Below, one piece after another: positions 23,681 to 35,170 of a DNA stretch of 64,000 bases. The stretch spans positions 513,015,034 through 513,079,033 of the forward strand of contig NC_081415.1 in the NCBI RefSeq assembly GCF_030272615.1. Direction: 5' to 3'. The position numbers and the translations under genes were made by a program. The DNA comes from Cryptomeria japonica (taxonomy: Eukaryota > Streptophyta > Pinopsida > Cupressales > Cupressaceae). The notes under the pieces are model-generated. The model did not search any database and was not told the DNA's origin. It saw only the letters and a list, made by a program, of their open reading frames with translations. Within the stretch, counting starts at the first letter, position 1; each line of letters starts with the position of its first letter.

Positions 23681-26600
23681 CTTCATTCATTAAGAGAGTA
23701 AAGGGGAAGGAAGAACATAAATGTAAATCTAATCTGAAGTGATGCGCTTGAATGGATATTTTTGTCAAATAAATAGCACAAAGAGTTTCATATACATGTA
23801 ATTCGAAGGCCCATTCAACAATCTACATGTCCTGAATGCTAATGAAGATAAATTAAAGATCTCTCAAAAATGAATCAACACACACATAAGAACATATACT
23901 AAATAAAAGAGTATATAACATGATTCAATTAGTAGAGCTTAAGCATACATTACTAGAGTCAAGCCTGAATTCAAAATTGCACAGAAAAATTATCGATGCA
24001 TGCTGAACAAAATCATCTCTAAGGCCGAAGCCACAGTTTGATTATCTTAATTTGGAAATAAAACAACAAATTTGAGACTAAAATTATTTCCTAGAAATCC
24101 TATCTCTATATCTCTCCTAGGTAAATTAAAATTTCATAACCTTTCATTATACAAACATTCTTCTTTTTTAAAGAGGAGTGCCTTAACTGCCTACTACTGA
24201 AAACAAGAGGACATCAAGACAATAGACCGGCTGGCACTCTTTCTAGATCTCATGTATTCATCAAATACCATGCAAGCAATGACTTCTCTAGCCTTTTGCA
24301 TAGATAGGCACATATTTTTGTTAATAAAGTTAGCAAAAGAATCCTCACCATTTACCTACAACAAATTTTATGGACTTATCTAGAATGAAGCCCCAAAATT
24401 TGTTCCCAGCTAACCATTCTACCATTCACCTGATGAAAAACACCCTACTTCTGAAAGTTAAATGCATGGAGCTCTCTAAAAATCTTCTCTAGATGTACAT
24501 GTGGTTATAGGATGGGGAGTCTCACATTTAAGTGAAAATTCAACCCAAAAGGTCTCACGAGGCTGCCATGTGTCCTTCAATATGCACCTTGCTTAAAAGT
24601 GAGTAAGTCTTTGCAAGAGAGATGAGACAATACCACAAGGCACTCAGGTGGGACTTTGCAGCTGAGGGAAAATAAAAGCATTGAAAAGGTGCATTGTTCC
24701 AACACCTATCGAGCATGCGCAAAGTGCAACTCAAAGCACCCCAAGTAAGGAGAAAACCACACTTAGACCCAAAAATAAAGGGAAACTATTGTGGATGCAA
24801 TGTGAATTAAAATTCACATGTCCTTCATGAAGTCATTCAACAATCAATCATATATTTACATAAGCAAATTAATAATAATAAACAAGTCTCATTACTTTAA
24901 TGCAAAATTTAATATTAGTTTCCAATCACACTGGTGCAGGAGCACCTAGTTGAGTAAAAACTCTCCTTTTTGAGTAATTCATGCTTTCGTGTTTGTAATG
25001 TCTTGTGTTAGGTTTATGATGCTGTTTAGGGTTTTTTGTGTCTTTTCAAGTGGTATTGATCTCATTTTTTGCTCAAGAGGTCAAGTTTTTCCTTTCAGGA
25101 TGTGAGTTGACAATTTTGGGTTTTTAGGCCAAAAAGGGCAAAAATATGTAAAATTGCCTAAAAGGTCTAGAAATTATTCCCAAAGAATTGCAACATGTTT
25201 TATAAGTGTTTTCAAGAATGTATTAGGTCTTTAGATAAGTTGATGAGGTTAGGTTGTCAAAAATGCCTCTTGGAGGAACAAATGTTGTCATTTGGGCTTG
25301 AAAAGTTGTCATTTTGGGTCATTTTCTAGTTAGTGAAGTTGTGTAAGCCTCATGTCCATACTAGGATTTATAAATTACTTGAAAGGATATAAAATTCATC
25401 CCTTCTCCTTGAAAAATCTTGGTGATTGTATTGACTAAGTTTTCCATATATGAAAAAGATGAAATTTTGGCTTTTAATGTGTTTTTCTCTCTTTTAGAGT
25501 AGCAATCCATATTGTAGCACATCTAGTCTATACTATACCTTTTGGGAAGTGTTAATATTGGTTTCCCAATTCTATTCAATTAATCATTGTATTGGTTTTC
25601 CATTTGCAAGTTGGTTAAGCAAAATTCTTTCAATTTGGTGTGCTCACTGCCCTGTCAAGGGTTTGGGGTTTCAAAATCCCACAACTTGACTAATCCAAGC
25701 CTGGTCTCCCACTAAATGGATTTGGTCAAGTTTTTATGCATGTATATAATGTATATAAGTTTCTTTTATGCTAGGGTTGTGATGGAAAAGGTGAATTTGA
25801 GCACTTATTAGGCAAGTTGTCTAACTTGGCTAATATTCTTCCTTAAGGCTCAAACTTTGGGTTCTGAGCATCAAATGTTGAAAAAAAGAAAGGATAGAGG
25901 TCTCCACCTATCCTAGAAGAATTTTTAAGGAATTAGAACTCCAAACTTTACTCTTTTTTCATTATAAGAAGTCACTATTTGTGAAGGGCAGTGAACTCCC
26001 TGTTTTGGGAAATATATTGGTTTTTGGCATCAAGATTGTCTTTGAAACCTTCCATGCATGAAGACTTCACCATACTTATTCAATGTAGAGTTAACTTGTT
26101 GTTAAAAGGTTTATATATTCTATGGTGTAGGCATTTTAGAAGTTCTAACCCATTATTGTGCAGTAAAGACAGTGAAAGATAGTGAAAACAATGAAAATGA
26201 CTGTTTTTGTCATCTTCTACAGCTAGTGTGATAAGTGTTTATCAAAATGACAAGTTGTAATTGTTGGTTAATGTTCTCCAAGGTGTGGCAGGGCCTAAAA
26301 ATCAGTCTAGGGCCTTGGTTTGAGAAGGAGTTGTGAAATCAAGCATTGCAAGCTCAAAACCCTCACAAAACCCTATATTTATGCCCAAAATTGAGGACAA
26401 TCACTAAACCCTCTTCATGGAGCCTAAGACCTGAAACAAATTTGATCTTAGACCTCTAACACATCATCCAAAACAATTTTTTTGGTGCAAATTCCCACCA
26501 TTGGGCGGGGTGAGCAAAAAGGTGCCAATTATGCCTCCATGGGCTACTAGCCTTCTTGGACTTCAAAACTGCATTTTCTAGGACCCGATTGGTTTTTGCT

Positions 26601-28121
26601 TGTTGGAACTTGTGAAACCTTTGGGTGAAATATCTAGGAACACTAAGATAGACCCCTCCACCTTCTTGAAAAATGACAAAAACTTTTGGGGTTTGCCACC
26701 TAGCAAAGGGGTTTTAGTAGAAGAGTAAAAATGCCTAAGTGCTACAAGAACATACATGATCAAAGACAAAACCTTTGCCTTGCTTCATAGAACCTTTGGA
26801 GGAGTTTGCATAGTTTTGGTGCAGTAGGTATGTATGCCTAGATAGCAGAGCATTGCAGTTAGAAGAGTATACAATCAAGGAGGAGTGAGTTGAGTAAGGG
26901 TGCAAGCCTTCACCAAAGGATGGATGTTGGAGAAGCTATGCATGAGATACCTGGCATTAAACCATAAAAATGATTTTGCAAACACACATGACAGTCACAA
27001 ATAAGACTTTTGTAAACCAATTGAACCATGAGCCCCAATTAACCTTATGGAGTACTTCTCTAGCATTCTCCCTATCACACACCCACTCCTAACACCTATA
27101 ATCATTTTCTAACATATCATTAACCAATTAATTTGTCTATTTTAAGCATAAAATTGGATATCATAGCCTTACTTGTAACCACTTTATTTTCATTTACTTT
27201 TAATGTCACACAAATTCAAATACATTCATACATAGATTATTCTATTAAAACTCGTCTCCTATTAGTCCTTAACTATAATCATTCGTAAACTAAATATTCC
27301 CAATAAATCTAGAAAAAATATCATTTAGGAAACACATTACAACCTCAATTGATTCATTTTCAATCTATCTTATTGGATTTCATTGAGCAAGCACTTTCTA
27401 AAAATTTGAATAGGATAAGGAGATAGCATTAACACTTTCTATATTTTTGATAAAGTAGAACATTTCATTAACACCACACAAATCTTTCATGAAGCTAAGA
27501 TTTTATCTTACCAAACCAAATAAAGAATAAATGGTATAATTTAAAATTATCTATAATATACTTGCAATGCACCAAATTTACTTCATTGAGCACATGTAGG
27601 ATAACATGATCTTTTAACCTAATATTTCATAAAAAAATTTACATTATTTATGCAAGAGATATTCTACCTACATAACTCTTCTTTTTAAATGAAAATCATG
27701 GATGCAATACATAAATATTAATCTTCAATGCATTTTTTTTTCATCCAAACTTCTCTTTTAATGAATGTAAAATCATATTCATCAATGATTATTTAATGCT
27801 TTTATTTAATATTAATAAACTCCTAAGCACTCTAAATCTTATACCCAAATAGAGAGAAGATAAAGGAAGAGGATTTCCAAACAATTAATATATGTACAGA
27901 AAAATTATGCATGAATATTTTGAATTTCCTACACATGCCATATTTATCTTACCATTCATCTACTTACATATTTTTCTAATATATGAAAATTCAACCTTCC
28001 ATGAGGTCTCATGACATTACAAATGCAGCTAGAAATCTCAAATCCTTATCAATGGATTATTTACTCAAACAATCTTTTCTTACATGCAGAATTGCACACA
28101 TTTATAAACACATGATAGTTT
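23681..28121. other. no recognised gene
   Basis: This is 4.4 kb of AT-rich DNA without a convincing frame on either strand. A short perfect hairpin GGTGC/GCACC sits at 24934-24947, at the left edge of a stretch (to about 26,500) with less extreme base composition that might be an LTR of an unidentified element. I found no second copy of it in the window. Confidence 0.4.
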
Positions 28122-29078
28122 TGTTGGCAATTGACACTCATTCGATGATCTTTGATGCTTGATTTATGATCTAGGGTTTTCATTGATGGTAACTCTTCTT
28201 GGAGATTTGATTTGGCAGTCGTGATTCACCTTGTCCAGAAGATGGAGTTAACTCGTAAAATTGGGCATCTCGATAATGTTTTTGTCCAGAATGATTTCCG
28301 ATGGTTGTGGTTATTTTGGTGATTTTTTTGTGATCTTGGTGATTGGGAAGACCCTTAGGAAGCATGTGATTATAATATTTTGATTCCATGCTATGTTTTG
28401 TTCAAGATTGAAGCTAACTTGAAGCTACACAGTACAATTATTAAAGCCAACTTGAAGGAGATTGCTTTTATGTTAAGATCGGATATAAAAGATTGAATTG
28501 GAGATTGATTTTCAATATATTAGTGGTGTGGTGGTTAGTTTTGGTGCAATTTAGCATAGTTTCATGTATGTATTTGGTTGACAAACAATCCAGTAGTTGA
28601 CTAAGATAGAAACAAAGTATTTGCAGAATGAAGACAGTCAGAGATTCAGTGCATAACCGAAAATTATTCTTACATTATTAGATGCTACTTGAGAGTTCAT
28701 TTCATTGTATTTCCTCATTGTAATCAAATTCTAAGTCAGTGAGACTTTCTTAAAGGTTGTAGCCTTCTGAGCAATTGTAATTTTTGCAGTGAGCTCTAGG
28801 TAGTGAGCCTGAATGAAAGTGCATTCCCCATCTATGTAATATTTATGTACTCCTGGCTATAGTATTTGAATATTGTGGGTTCCATCCCCTCCATGGGTTT
28901 TCCCTTTCCGGGTTTTCACCTAAAATTTTTGGTGTTGTAGATTTGTGTATTCTTTTTTGCATGTTTATGGTCTTTTCTGCTATGCATTGCTAATCGGTGG
29001 ATAAATAATAAGTTTATGGATTTGATTTTTGGTAGATAACTGATTCACCCCCCCTATCAGTTATCTCTGATTCTAACA
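28122..29078 (+). repeat. 5' LTR of element D
   Basis: The 957-bp LTR starts TGTTGGCAAT and ends TTCTAACA. It contains TATAAAA (28484-28490), the GCAGTGAGCTCTAGGTAGTG block (about 28,790), the conserved hairpin (about 28,893-28,919) and a C-tract before the end. The copy at 34,203 matches for about 340 bases and then stops. Confidence 0.88.
28484..28490 (+). promoter_or_regulatory. TATA box of element D LTR
   Basis: TATAAAA lies about 360 bases into the LTR. The promoter role is inferred from motif and position, as in the other LTRs here. Confidence 0.45.
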
Positions 29079-29080
29079 AT

Positions 29081-29093
29081 TGGTATCAAAGCC
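29081..29093 (+). other. primer binding site of element D
   Basis: TGGTATCAAAGCC begins two bases after the 5' LTR and matches the initiator tRNA-Met site TGGTATCAGAGCC except for one G-to-A change. Confidence 0.85.
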
Positions 29094-29173
29094 TAGTTCC
29101 TCTGAGGAATCTCAACCACTTGAGGAAGATCTGAGAGATTGATTCAATGCATTTCGATTTTTAGAGATAACCC

Positions 29174-30374
29174 AATGTGGCACTTGAGAATATTGATGCA
29201 GCTAGAAATGAGATCTATACCTTGAAGAAGAACTTGAATGTTTTTGATGAGTTTATTAGTGAGCTAAAGGATCAAGCAAGTATCTATAGAGAAAAGAGGA
29301 AGGAATTAATGGACAAGTTGAAGGAGAAAGAAGATCAGATCATGGAATTCTAGGACAATATTGATGAAGCTGACAAGCTTGACAAAGAGAATGTTGTTTT
29401 GAAGAATGAGATGCAATCCATTGTGATGAGACTGGCTAAGGAAATTGAGGACAAAAAGAAGAATGAAGAGAATCTGGCACAATCACTAAAGGAAAGAGTT
29501 GATGAATGTTTCAGGCTTACCTATGAGAATGATCAGTTGAAGCTTGAGTTGACACAATCAAGGAATAATGGTCAAGAACTTGAAAGACAAATGGCTACCT
29601 CGAGGGATGAACTTGCTACTGCCAATGAATATAAAGACAAATTCAAAGCTAGTTTAGCAAGACTTGATGATATGCTAGAAAGTCAGAGGCATGGAAAGGA
29701 TATGCGAGGCCTAGGATTTAAGAAAGGTGAATACTCTAGATCTAGACAAGGCAATGCAAAACCTGATCAGAAGAAGAGCAAGAATCCTCTTGTAAGACAA
29801 CCTAATGCTCATAAATTCAATGATAGATGTTTTACTTGCAACAAGTTTGGTCATATGGCGAGCCAGTGTAGAATTAGGATGAATAATGGAATGATGAACA
29901 ATAACAATATGATGAACAATGTGAATAATGTTTCTACCTTTACCTGTTAGTGTTTCATATGTAATAATTTTGGACACAAGTCAAATGTGTATAGAGCAAT
30001 AATAAATAACTTTCAAAACAAGAAATTCTATGCTTGTGGAATGTTTTGGCATATCTCTAATTAGTGCAGGACAAGACCAAATCAGATGAACTTTAGACCT
30101 ATGAAGAATAATGTTGTTTGCCAAGAATGCAACAAAACCAGTCATATTGCAAAATTTTCTAGAAGCAAAAATAGTGCTCTAGTTGACAAGAACAAATAAG
30201 ATGAAAAGGGAAAGGCTAAGGTTGATGAGATCAAAGATCAACATAAGAAGACGTGCGTAAAGAAGGATGAATGTAAGACAGACAATGGATCTGTACCTGA
30301 ATCTAGTGCAGAACCTTCTTTGATAACTAGGGTTTTTAGCCTTCGAGGGAGGCAAACTTGTAGTACCCCTTGAT
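29174..30374 (+). pseudogene. element D Gag: coiled coil plus four zinc knuckles
   Basis: One frame, never shifted, runs from 29,174 to the TGA at 30,374 (about 400 residues). The first half is strongly charged and heptad-like (for example KLKEKEDQIMEF, KNEENLAQSLKERV), a predicted coiled coil for self-assembly. Four CCHC-type units follow: CFTCNKFGHMASQC (complete), CFICNNFGHKSNVY (last Cys replaced), CYACGMFWHISN-stop-C read as Y-ACGMFWH (first Cys not certain) and CQECNKTSHIAKFS (last Cys replaced). Asn/Met-rich linkers separate them. Four internal stops (about 29,353; 29,948; 30,062; 30,198) inactivate it. No ATG is seen at a good place before 29,174. In the family such proteins bind the element RNA and form particles. 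Confidence 0.75.
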
Positions 30375-30701
30375 GAGATCTGTAGTTGATGGATTACGAG
30401 TGGTAGAAATTGAGCTTTAGTTGATATCCAGAATTTAGATGGTTGATTTAGAGATTCGGTAGTGGAATAGGGCATCCGATTGAATATTTGAGGTGCATTT
30501 ATTTCAAAGTAAAATTAGGGTTTACAAAGTTAAAAGGGAAAATACGAGAATCATTCTTCACTTTGTGAATAATGTTTTCGAGCTAAAGAACAAGGCGATC
30601 AAAGTACAAAAGTGATTTAGTGAGCAATCTAGGGCATCCGTCAATTGGTTGAGGTATTTTTCAAAGGGCATTTTTTGAGTCCAATTTTCAGAGAATTTGA
30701 A

Positions 30702-33634
30702 ATGGCATCCGCATCTTCCATTTCTACTCCACTAGTAGTTGAGATCAAGGACAAGACCCAACATGTATTCAAGAAACACCCTTATAAATCCTTGGAAGAT
30801 GACTCGATTGGATCTTTCTCTCTCATCCCACACAAAGTTTTGCACATTGATGATGTTTGAGCATACATTCACTGTGAAATTGAGGAAAATGGCTCTGAGA
30901 ATATCATGGACTTGTATAGTGATAGCATTATGGATGAGATTGGTAATCCCAAGGTAAAATTTTCATAGCTATAGAGAAAGGGTTTCACACAATTCGTAAA
31001 CTTTTCAAGATTTGATGAGAAGGAATGGGTGAGGTATGTGCTAATAAGGATCAATGTTTAATTTATATGGCTTGATCAACCATACAAGATGATAGCTGAT
31101 GTGATTAGGGTAGTAACCTATTTGAACCAAACCAGTGAAAAGCCGGGGTTGTATAAGGTCACAAACCCTACTGTGAACAAATTAAATGGTGTAGAGCTTG
31201 ATGGGTGATCAATGAAGATTAGCACAATAAAGGACGATGATGTTAAATTTGTTGCAATGGTAATTGGCTACAAGGTATATCAGTCTAACATACTAAATTA
31301 TGTCTCTGACAGTGCTATTCATGTAGCCTACAAAATGGTCAAAGAAGATGCTCATTATGACCTGTGCAGTGTTCTATTGGAGGAGTTAATGATAAATCTA
31401 AAGAAAATCAAACAGGATAAAAAATATATCTTCAAATTTAGTTCTTTGGTTATTTGTCTGGTGCTTTATTTCATGAATCAGATCCCCAAAACTGACATAG
31501 TACAATGGTCTTTTGACAGACTAGTAGCTCAATAAATAAAACAAGGACTTGACAGACTTGGCAACCAAGATTATAAAACATGTTGCTTTGTGGGCTTTCT
31601 TTAAAATGTTTCAGGACAAAATAAAACAAAGAGTCAGAATCCCCAAAGAAATTGTGAAGAAATTGTGAAGCAGTTCAACCCCAGACAGTATGGATAATGC
31701 CTATGGGGTATGAGGTTGATGAATCCACTTTGGATTCCTACACACAACACTTGCTAAATGCTCTAGTAGACACCAAAGAGGAAAGGTTTAGAACTTCCGA
31801 AGAGAAATCAATGGAGATGCATACCAAGTTCACTGATTCGACCAGAAAAAGAAAAGTTGTAAAGATTTTCCAAGACATTCTTATTGAAGAAGGACATCTC
31901 CAAGAGAAATTTAGAGCTTCTAGAGCTATGAGGGATGTAGTTGAGAAAGCGAAGAAAGAAAAGACTACACCTGCTCCAGTTAAGGTGAAGGTGACATAAC
32001 CTTATCCTTCTTTGGTGAAGACACCTCCTACTGAAGAAGAACCCTTTGGTGCATCTAAGGGGAAAGGTGTTCTAACAAAGAAGCAGAAGCCTCAAAGAGA
32101 ATATGTGGCAGTTTCTCTGATGCAATCTAAGACTGAATCACATACAAACATTCGCATGGCACTAAGGAAAGGATAATTTGCTAGAGTTATCTGGAAACTC
32201 CAATCAGGTGGTGAGATGAAAGGGGAAAATGAGAAGAAGACTAAATCAGACCCTATTGGGAGGCCTACAAGAGGAAGAAAGTTAAGACTCAACTAGAGTC
32301 TAGTGCTCAAAAAGGTAAATCTGAATTTGTTCTCTCATTGACAATAGATCAGTTAATAGATGAAATAATAGTAGATGGCGATTTGAAGAATGTTGGAGTT
32401 TGTTATGTAAAGTTTGATGATGATGACAAGAGAAAAGTTGAGGAAGAAGTTGTTCTTTATTTACACAATTTTAGTAAAACATTGATTGAATTAGAAAAGT
32501 CCATTCGAAAGGACTTGTACAATTTAATAGATTCTAGAAGAATGTAAGCAAGAAAAATTGATAGAGAAATGAAGGAGAGAGAGCTTGTAAATGTATGTAC
32601 CTATATTACTCCTGGCAAAGTTAAGATGTTAATTGAAGAAGCAAATAAAAAGGAATTCAGAAGTAAAAATTGGATCAATAGATTAATGATTGGGAATGTA
32701 GAGGAGGTGAGGAAAAAGACATAAGAGATATGGAGAAAAATTATCCAGAATGATCCTCTATACAAAGATGCACTTAAGCCATCTTAGTCAAAAAATCCTC
32801 TCGCAAATGATGTAAATAAGGAGGAGGATACTCAAGATGTTGTGAACCAACAAGTTTTGGATACTGTTGAGGTTGAGCCTGCTAAAGAAAATGATAAATC
32901 AGCTGAGGTAGAGGATGGTGCACCAAGTGGTGACACCAGTGTAGAAGAGGCACCCTAAAGAAGGAAAATCTGGATAGGTTGATATTGAGAAGAAGGAAGA
33001 GGAGAAATAGGAAGAACCATATAAAGGAAAGTTTAAGGAAATAGAGACTCCAATCCTTGTGGCAATTGACACAACTAAAATTCAAAGCCAAGAGAGTTTT
33101 CCGTAGATCAATATTAGTTTTGATAAACTTTTCAATTAGATGTCTCCGACAAAAAGGATGATAGTTGCTGCTACTCTTCAAGCACAAGATAGCTAGTAGT
33201 TAGCATAGATAGAATCTGAAGAGAAGAGACTTATTGAAAAATCAGTCAAAGTTTTGGAACAGGTGGTACCAAAAGTGCAACTTGATGCAAACACCAGTTC
33301 ATCTAGTAAGCTTCACAACTTAGTAGATCATATATCCACCCAATTTGATTATTTGACAAAGGCATTGGCCCGACAAGATATGGAGAAATTTAAATATGCT
33401 AAAGTTCAAGTTTTTTTGCAAATGATTAGTAATGATAAGGCCCAGTTAGATAAGGAGTCAAAACTAATTGATGAGGCCTTAGTGAAAGGTAGCAAAATTT
33501 ATAAGTCTTCTCTAATTTTGACCAACTTTACTATTGAGATAGACAAGCAAATAAATAGTTGTAGAGGTCATCTAGTTCAGATTTCTCAGGCCTATAATTC
33601 TATAACTAACCTAACCGACAGTACTGAAGGTTAA
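30702..33634 (+). pseudogene. element D second ORF, function unknown
   Basis: I do not recognise this protein. From ATG 30,702 (MASASSISTPLVVEIKDKTQ) a frame continues to 31,535 with about six stops, holding blocks such as FDEKEWVRYVLIRIN, MIADVIRVVTYLNQT and HVAYKMVKEDAHYDLCSVLL. After a shift, further blocks follow: 31,697-31,999 (charged, helical), 32,338-32,930 (lysine/glutamate-rich, ending in an acidic 'AEVEDGAPSGDTSVEEAP' tract) and 33,254-33,634 (helical, heptad-like). Together this is some 950 residues, helical and charged, with no polymerase, integrase, protease or envelope signature. It lies between gag and the 3' LTR, where pol would be. Distinct blocks stay readable across 3 kb, so it was once a real gene. 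A structural or Gag-accessory role is only a guess. Confidence 0.55.
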
Positions 33635-34187
33635 ATTTTGGGTATTATTGAGAAGATTATGAATATTGAGAAGTAGAAGGAGAGGATGATCAGGCAGACA
33701 GGTGAGCTCTGGAACCTAATTGGTCCCGGTTGGACACCTTAATGTATCATAATATGGAATGCATTTAGAACATGTCCCAAGAGACTCCTACTGAGATTGA
33801 AGCTATAGAATTTCATGCTCATGTTTTGAATGGTTTTATTTGCATTTTGGAGAGGTTGTGAGCAGGATGGAACAGATATCCTGGGTTCCTTAAGATGGCA
33901 TATGTAGATGTCCCAAAGCATGTATAAATTTAATCATCTAGTGAATGTGTATATATGTATAGCCATTTTTTATGCACACCCTCTCTTTGGCATTGTTGTC
34001 ATAGAGGAAGAGTTGAGGTGAAAAATGTACAGACGAGTTGTATTTATGTAGTGTACAGTCTAGTGAAATGAAGAATTTTGGATTGTTGATCTAAGGGGGA
34101 GCCTCAGAATTATTTTATTCTTTCATCCGGTGTACAAGTTTCATAGGCTTTAACACTTAGCCATTTTTCATAAGTGTTTCCATCAAT

Positions 34188-34202
34188 GCCAAATGGGGAG
34201 AT
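34188..34202 (+). other. polypurine tract of element D
   Basis: The box TGCCAAATGGGGAGAT abuts the 3' LTR at 34,203 and matches the A and B boxes (TGCCAAAGGGGGAGAT) with one change. A second, damaged purine box (ATAGAGGAAGAG) lies near 34,001, after CTTTGGCATTG at 33985-33995. Confidence 0.75.
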
Positions 34203-34540
34203 TGTTGGCAATAGACACTCATCCTGTGATCTTTGATGCTTGATTTATGATCAAGGGTTGTCATTGAAGGAAAGTCTTATTGGAGATTTGATCTGGTAGT
34301 TGTGATTCATCTTGTCCAAAAGATGGAATTAACCAGTAGGTAGTTAACTAGTAAAATAGGGCATCCCAGTAATGTTTTGGTTCAGAATGATTTTTGATGA
34401 TTTCAATGATTTTGGTGATTGTTTTTGTGATCTTGGTGATTGGGAAGACCCTTAGGAAGCATGTGATTATAATATTTTGGTCTGGTGCTATGTTTTATTC
34501 GATATTGAAGCTGACTTGAAGGTACACATTACACTTTTGT
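34203..34540 (+). repeat. 3' LTR of element D, truncated
   Basis: It matches the first 340 or so bases of the 5' LTR, then the match ends abruptly after TACACATTACAC. The remaining 600 bases of LTR, including TATA box and hairpin, are absent, so a deletion or another insertion removed them together with the target duplication. Confidence 0.8.
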
Positions 34541-34546
34541 AGCTGA

Positions 34547-35170
34547 AGGGTGTGGATGGTAATCATAAATTTTCATCCCGTCAACCCACTCCTCATGATA
34601 CAAACCAGGCCAAGGTCTGACACATGCCAAACAATAGAGCAAGTATGAGGAGATATAAAAGGTTTTACTCTCGAGGCAGTTATTTAGTCCTATATGTAAC
34701 CTTTCAACAATTAGCTATGCCCAATCTTTATATTATTTTCATCTAATATGGCCTGGATGAAAATGTACATCCAGTCTTCACAATAGAATGTTTGTTGGCT
34801 CCCTTTCACCTTGTGCAACAAAATTACAATGTCCCTTACCTCCCTAATCAAGTTCTCTCTAGTTAAGGGCTTGGGTAATCTAGAATCATCCTTCTAAAAT
34901 TTTAAGAGCCAGTTCCTTTCTAAAACACTTCTATATTAGGGCTTCTTTTCTAAGAAAAATCCATAAGATGCGGTCATCATTGAATCCTCATATGGCTCCT
35001 TAGCAGGGATTTTCAAAAAAGCCATAATAGTTTCTCTATTTACATTTAGTAGAACACCCACATTTTTCCATTTCTAATACATTTGTGTTTTGGGTCATAC
35101 TTGTCCATGCACTCGAGCACTAATTATGGGTACTATTAACCCACTATCCACAATCTTCTTCATCATGGGT
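34547..35170 (-). pseudogene. unrecognised transposon-type ORF, antisense
   Basis: On the minus strand one frame can be followed from about 35,170 to 34,547 with around nine stops and no evident shift. Readable blocks are IVDSGLIVPIISARVHGQV, NVNRETIMAFLKIPAKEPY, TASYGFFLEKKP, a 'LTRENLIREVRDIVILLHKVKGS' stretch and CEDWMYIFIQAILDENN. I do not know the family. Its style (helical, with an 'RETIMxFLKIP' segment) recalls the second ORF of element D and other plant transposon-associated unknown proteins, but I cannot show homology. It starts right at the point where D's 3' LTR is cut, so it may belong to the element that truncated D. More of it may extend rightward beyond 35,170. Confidence 0.45.

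Larger units (their letters stand above)
28122..34540 (+). mobile_element. non-autonomous LTR retrotransposon D (Gag plus unknown ORF, no pol)
   Basis: The element has a full 5' LTR (28122-29078), a tRNA-iMet primer site (29081-29093), a Gag frame, a second long frame, a polypurine tract and a 3' LTR cut off after about 340 bases. The 5.1-kb interior has no protease, integrase, reverse transcriptase or RNase H signature on the plus strand, although the same motifs are easy to see in A, B and C. Pol-less elements that keep gag are known in plants (TR-GAG and LARD classes). Its primer site, polypurine boxes and LTR-end hairpin match the style of A-C, so those or similar copia elements are the likely source of enzymes. 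The 5' flank is AGTTT; the 3' flank is lost with the truncated LTR. Confidence 0.8.

Noticed and set aside
28180-28389. Antisense ORF inside the D LTR
   Set aside because: Lies over LTR sequence repeated at 34,203 without conserved frame.
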